Origin: an uncultured Bacteroidia bacterium
GTDB taxonomy: Bacteria > Bacteroidota > Bacteroidia > Bacteroidales > F082
NCBI GenBank assembly: GCA_902785755.1
Contig: CACZZO010000011.1
Coordinates: 47,489 to 111,488, forward strand
DNA: 64,000 nucleotides
Reading direction: 5' to 3'
A model generated the notes under the pieces. That model saw only the letters and a list, made by a program, of their open reading frames with translations. It did no database searches and had not been told where the DNA came from. Both the position numbers and the translations under genes were made by a program. This document shows, one piece after another, positions 62,035 to 64,000 of the stretch (the first letter of the stretch is position 1; every line of letters starts with the position of its first letter).

Positions 62035-63384
62035 CTAATCTATCTTCACCCGATTAATCCTCCCAAACAGCCGCTCCTTGTCGAAATACACACTATAGGC
62101 ATAGCCATTATGCACCTTGAAAGTCCGTGGGTATATGCTGTTACTGGCTTTTTGGCCCATTCCTACCGTGCCTTTGGCTGGGTCATAGCAACCGAGATAA
62201 TTGATTCCGTTCTGCATGAAAAGGCCGTAAGTATTCCCCGTGGCTTCATCAGTAAGAAACTGATTGGCAAAATAGTTTTTCCCCGAAACGATAGTAAGCG
62301 GGTGTTTGCCTGATAATTGGAAAGTCTTATCAAACTCCACGATTTCAAAGTTTTCCAAATCAATAAGTTGAATGAAACCGTCGAATCTCAAGGCTATGGT
62401 ATGGTACTCGGTGGCCAATACTTGACAATACCAACCAATTCGCTTGTGTATCTTATAATTAACCGTCAAACGGAGCAGATTGCCGTCCCATACGCCCAAA
62501 ACTAACTCGTTTTCATTCTCTGGCACCTCACTATTATAAATGGCAAATATCTCATTCAGATAGGATTGGCACACATTGACCGCCACCGTATCGATAAAAC
62601 GGTAGAGGAAATGTCTTTGTTTCAAAGAGTCGTTTTTCAATACATAATTGTAAGTCTGCGCTTGCCCGTGGAACTCCTTCACATAATAATCGCGTTTCTC
62701 GTAGGCCGTATTACGCAACAAATAAGCGTCATTGAACTCAAACACGATTTTTCTGATTTTGTCGCGGAAGAGGTCTTTCGTGAATGTGGAAACGGGCAAG
62801 GCTTTCCCCGCCGCATCGAAACAAACCTGCAAACAAGAGTCTTGACCCAAAAGGAGAAAATCTCCGAAAGCGTCGATATACAGTTCATCATAAAAGCCAT
62901 CAAAATCCGTGACTCCCATATCGCTGCCATTGAGGTCGAGTAGGCGCAACGAGGAGGTTTTTGCCCTGTTTTCAAGCACTAAAATCCTGTCATCGGCAAA
63001 GGCTATGTCGGCGATGTTGGTGCCACGCGGGCTTCGGTAAAAGTCGCTGTGTGCCGTAACGCCCACTTCCTGAAGGTCGTAGCTCATCTTCCTCATTCGG
63101 AAACTGATGTTGATGGAGTCGCGCTGCAACTGCCTCGGCGTGAGGCTCACGACGGTATCTTGATAACCGATGCACGAATAATACAAGTTGATGGCCTCCG
63201 AGCGGTCGAAAAGAGGCAATTCGTAATGCCCTTTGGCATCAGTGCTGGTGCCGTAAAGCGTGTTCACGATGCTGATGTTCACATTCTCCACGCCGAGATT
63301 GCCGTGGACGATGGTCTTGGTTTGCGCGAACAGCGAAGAAGCAAAGAATAGCAATAGCAAAGCAAGAATAGAGTTCTTTTTCAT
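62035..63384 (-). CDS. exported protein with carboxypeptidase-regulatory-like N-domain
   Basis: 449 residues. The signal peptide ends SSLFA before Gln. Residues ~25-105 form a CarboxypepD_reg-like beta domain (GVENVNISIVNTLYGTSTDA, GHYELPLF, YYSCIGYQDTVVSLT), as at the start of TonB receptors. The remaining ~340 residues have repeated beta strands (DILVLENRA, RLLDLNGSDMG, DAFGDFLLLGQD) that suggest a beta-propeller. No membrane barrel is present. It lies 7 bp after a hypothetical gene on the same strand. Confidence 0.75.
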   Translation of the reverse strand: MKKNSILALLLLFFASSLFAQTKTIVHGNLGVENVNISIVNTLYGTSTDAKGHYELPLFDRSEAINLYYSCIGYQDTVVSLTPRQLQRDSINISFRMRKMSYDLQEVGVTAHSDFYRSPRGTNIADIAFADDRILVLENRAKTSSLRLLDLNGSDMGVTDFDGFYDELYIDAFGDFLLLGQDSCLQVCFDAAGKALPVSTFTKDLFRDKIRKIVFEFNDAYLLRNTAYEKRDYYVKEFHGQAQTYNYVLKNDSLKQRHFLYRFIDTVAVNVCQSYLNEIFAIYNSEVPENENELVLGVWDGNLLRLTVNYKIHKRIGWYCQVLATEYHTIALRFDGFIQLIDLENFEIVEFDKTFQLSGKHPLTIVSGKNYFANQFLTDEATGNTYGLFMQNGINYLGCYDPAKGTVGMGQKASNSIYPRTFKVHNGYAYSVYFDKERLFGRINRVKID

Positions 63385-63391
63385 AACGCAC

Positions 63392-63889
63392 TCATTCTAC
63401 ATTGATTGTAGCATATTTATACTCCTTTCCGTCATCAAACCGCAACAGATATTCGCCCATGTAAAGTGCCAACTTGAATTCCTTCTCATCTTTGCCGTAC
63501 ATATACTGGTCAATGGGAACGCATTGCTCGCCCTCTGATTTCAGGAACGCGCTCACACAACCTTCGGGGAAACCGTTCTTTTTGATAAAACGGCGGTCAA
63601 TAGTATAAAGTACCTTGCCATTGTAGAGTTTCCAGTCAGGGATGTTTTCCTCGATGAAGCGTGTGCGCGGCAGGCAACAGGTGGCATCCATGCCTGAGTT
63701 GTTTGGATAAATGCGTTTCGCAGTATCATAACAGATAATCGACTCACGGATGGGCATGGCATCAATACGGTCAAAAAATGCGGTACGCAGCGAGTCCATA
63801 CTTTCGTATTGTTCAGAGAAAGTCATGACACTGCAATCCATCGTGAACGGGTCAATGCCTGTCTTTTCCTTGAAAAACCCACCCATCAT
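63392..63889 (-). CDS. hypothetical protein, possibly N-terminally truncated
   Basis: 165 residues with no signal peptide; an in-frame stop lies five codons above the start. The sequence is hydrophilic (TGIDPFTMDCSVMTFSEQYE, SIICYDTAKRIYPNNSG) and has no family I recognise. It is 7 bp before the propeller-like exported gene and probably cotranscribed. The missing export signal next to an exported partner suggests that the N-terminus may have been lost. Confidence 0.6.
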   Translation of the reverse strand: MMGGFFKEKTGIDPFTMDCSVMTFSEQYESMDSLRTAFFDRIDAMPIRESIICYDTAKRIYPNNSGMDATCCLPRTRFIEENIPDWKLYNGKVLYTIDRRFIKKNGFPEGCVSAFLKSEGEQCVPIDQYMYGKDEKEFKLALYMGEYLLRFDDGKEYKYATINVE

Positions 63890-64000
63890 CGACCACCCTT
63901 TGCTTTAAGTTTGCAGCGTAATTCGTACAAGGTTAATTCTTACCTTTGTTGTATGAAGGGAGGATCGACTTCCGGAGGGCAATCCAGCACCCTTTCTGGA
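63890..64000. other. window end with a promoter-like box
   Basis: TACCTTTG (63941-63948) on the + strand is followed 4 bp later by ATG (63953), opening a frame of 16 codons to the window edge. It could start a leaderless gene or an RNA. The sequence is too short to judge. Confidence 0.35.

Overview
The window reads as a chromosomal contig from an uncultured member of the Bacteroidota, most likely Bacteroidales and probably gut- or rumen-associated. Supporting signs are TAnnTTTG-type -7 promoter boxes with TTTG -33 boxes, weak Shine-Dalgarno sites, a Gln at +1 after essentially every signal peptidase I site, four proteins with type IX secretion (T9SS) type A C-terminal sorting domains, ECF sigma/FecR regulation, and Bacteroidota families such as DUF4249, DUF6029, Omp28 and fimbrillin-like lipoproteins. 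No plasmid, prophage or ribosomal RNA is seen. There is one tRNA, Ser-GGA.

Layout. 1-6.7 kb: the 3' end of a PD-(D/E)XK ATPase-type gene, two tandem fimbrillin-like lipoprotein genes (one frameshifted, one short), a small protein with a C-terminal sorting-like tail, and the housekeeping run yicC-gmk-nadD. 6.8-12.9 kb: two tandem T9SS-secreted PNGase F-like N-glycanases with a KilA-N gene between them; the second has Gln in place of one catalytic Glu. 12.9-30.6 kb: mostly core and envelope genes. These are an OMP, a glutaminyl cyclase, an ExbB/ExbD operon, tRNA-Ser, ansA, trmO, an SGNH/MBOAT pair, a TlpA/DUF6029/Omp28 operon, manA, rsmA, TPR and lipoprotein genes, and rplU-rpmA. 30.7-39.8 kb: an ECF sigma factor, FecR, an STN-domain protein with a small barrel, and two very large T9SS surface proteins. 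This looks like a surface-signalling operon without a SusC-type receptor. 39.8-41.8 kb: an ABC-F ATPase.

41.8-52.2 kb is an accessory region. It has an ATPase-nuclease cassette bracketed by direct copies of a 112-bp module, each module being two 49-bp palindromes. It also has a Cys-rich protein of unknown function, a zinc-ribbon-like lipoprotein, and an AT-rich islet encoding a MORN-repeat lipoprotein with a toxin-like C-terminus and an OmpA-like protein. Finally, an AlbA/Schlafen-type regulator with 12/11-bp tandem repeats lies between two near-identical zinc-ribbon genes.

52.2-64 kb returns to core genes (sppA, folK-dNK, an OmpA-family porin, trmH, mutS). A second, unrelated AAA ATPase follows, preceded by three palindromes, and then a two-gene envelope operon.

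The most unusual signals are the palindrome-bracketed ATPase cassette, the repeat-rich AlbA gene between duplicated zinc ribbons, the MORN/toxin-like islet, the PNGase pair with a Glu-to-Gln change, and the STN-barrel surface-signalling operon. The glutaminyl cyclase fits the 13 signal peptides that expose an N-terminal Gln. All functions are inferred by reading the sequence; no database search was run.
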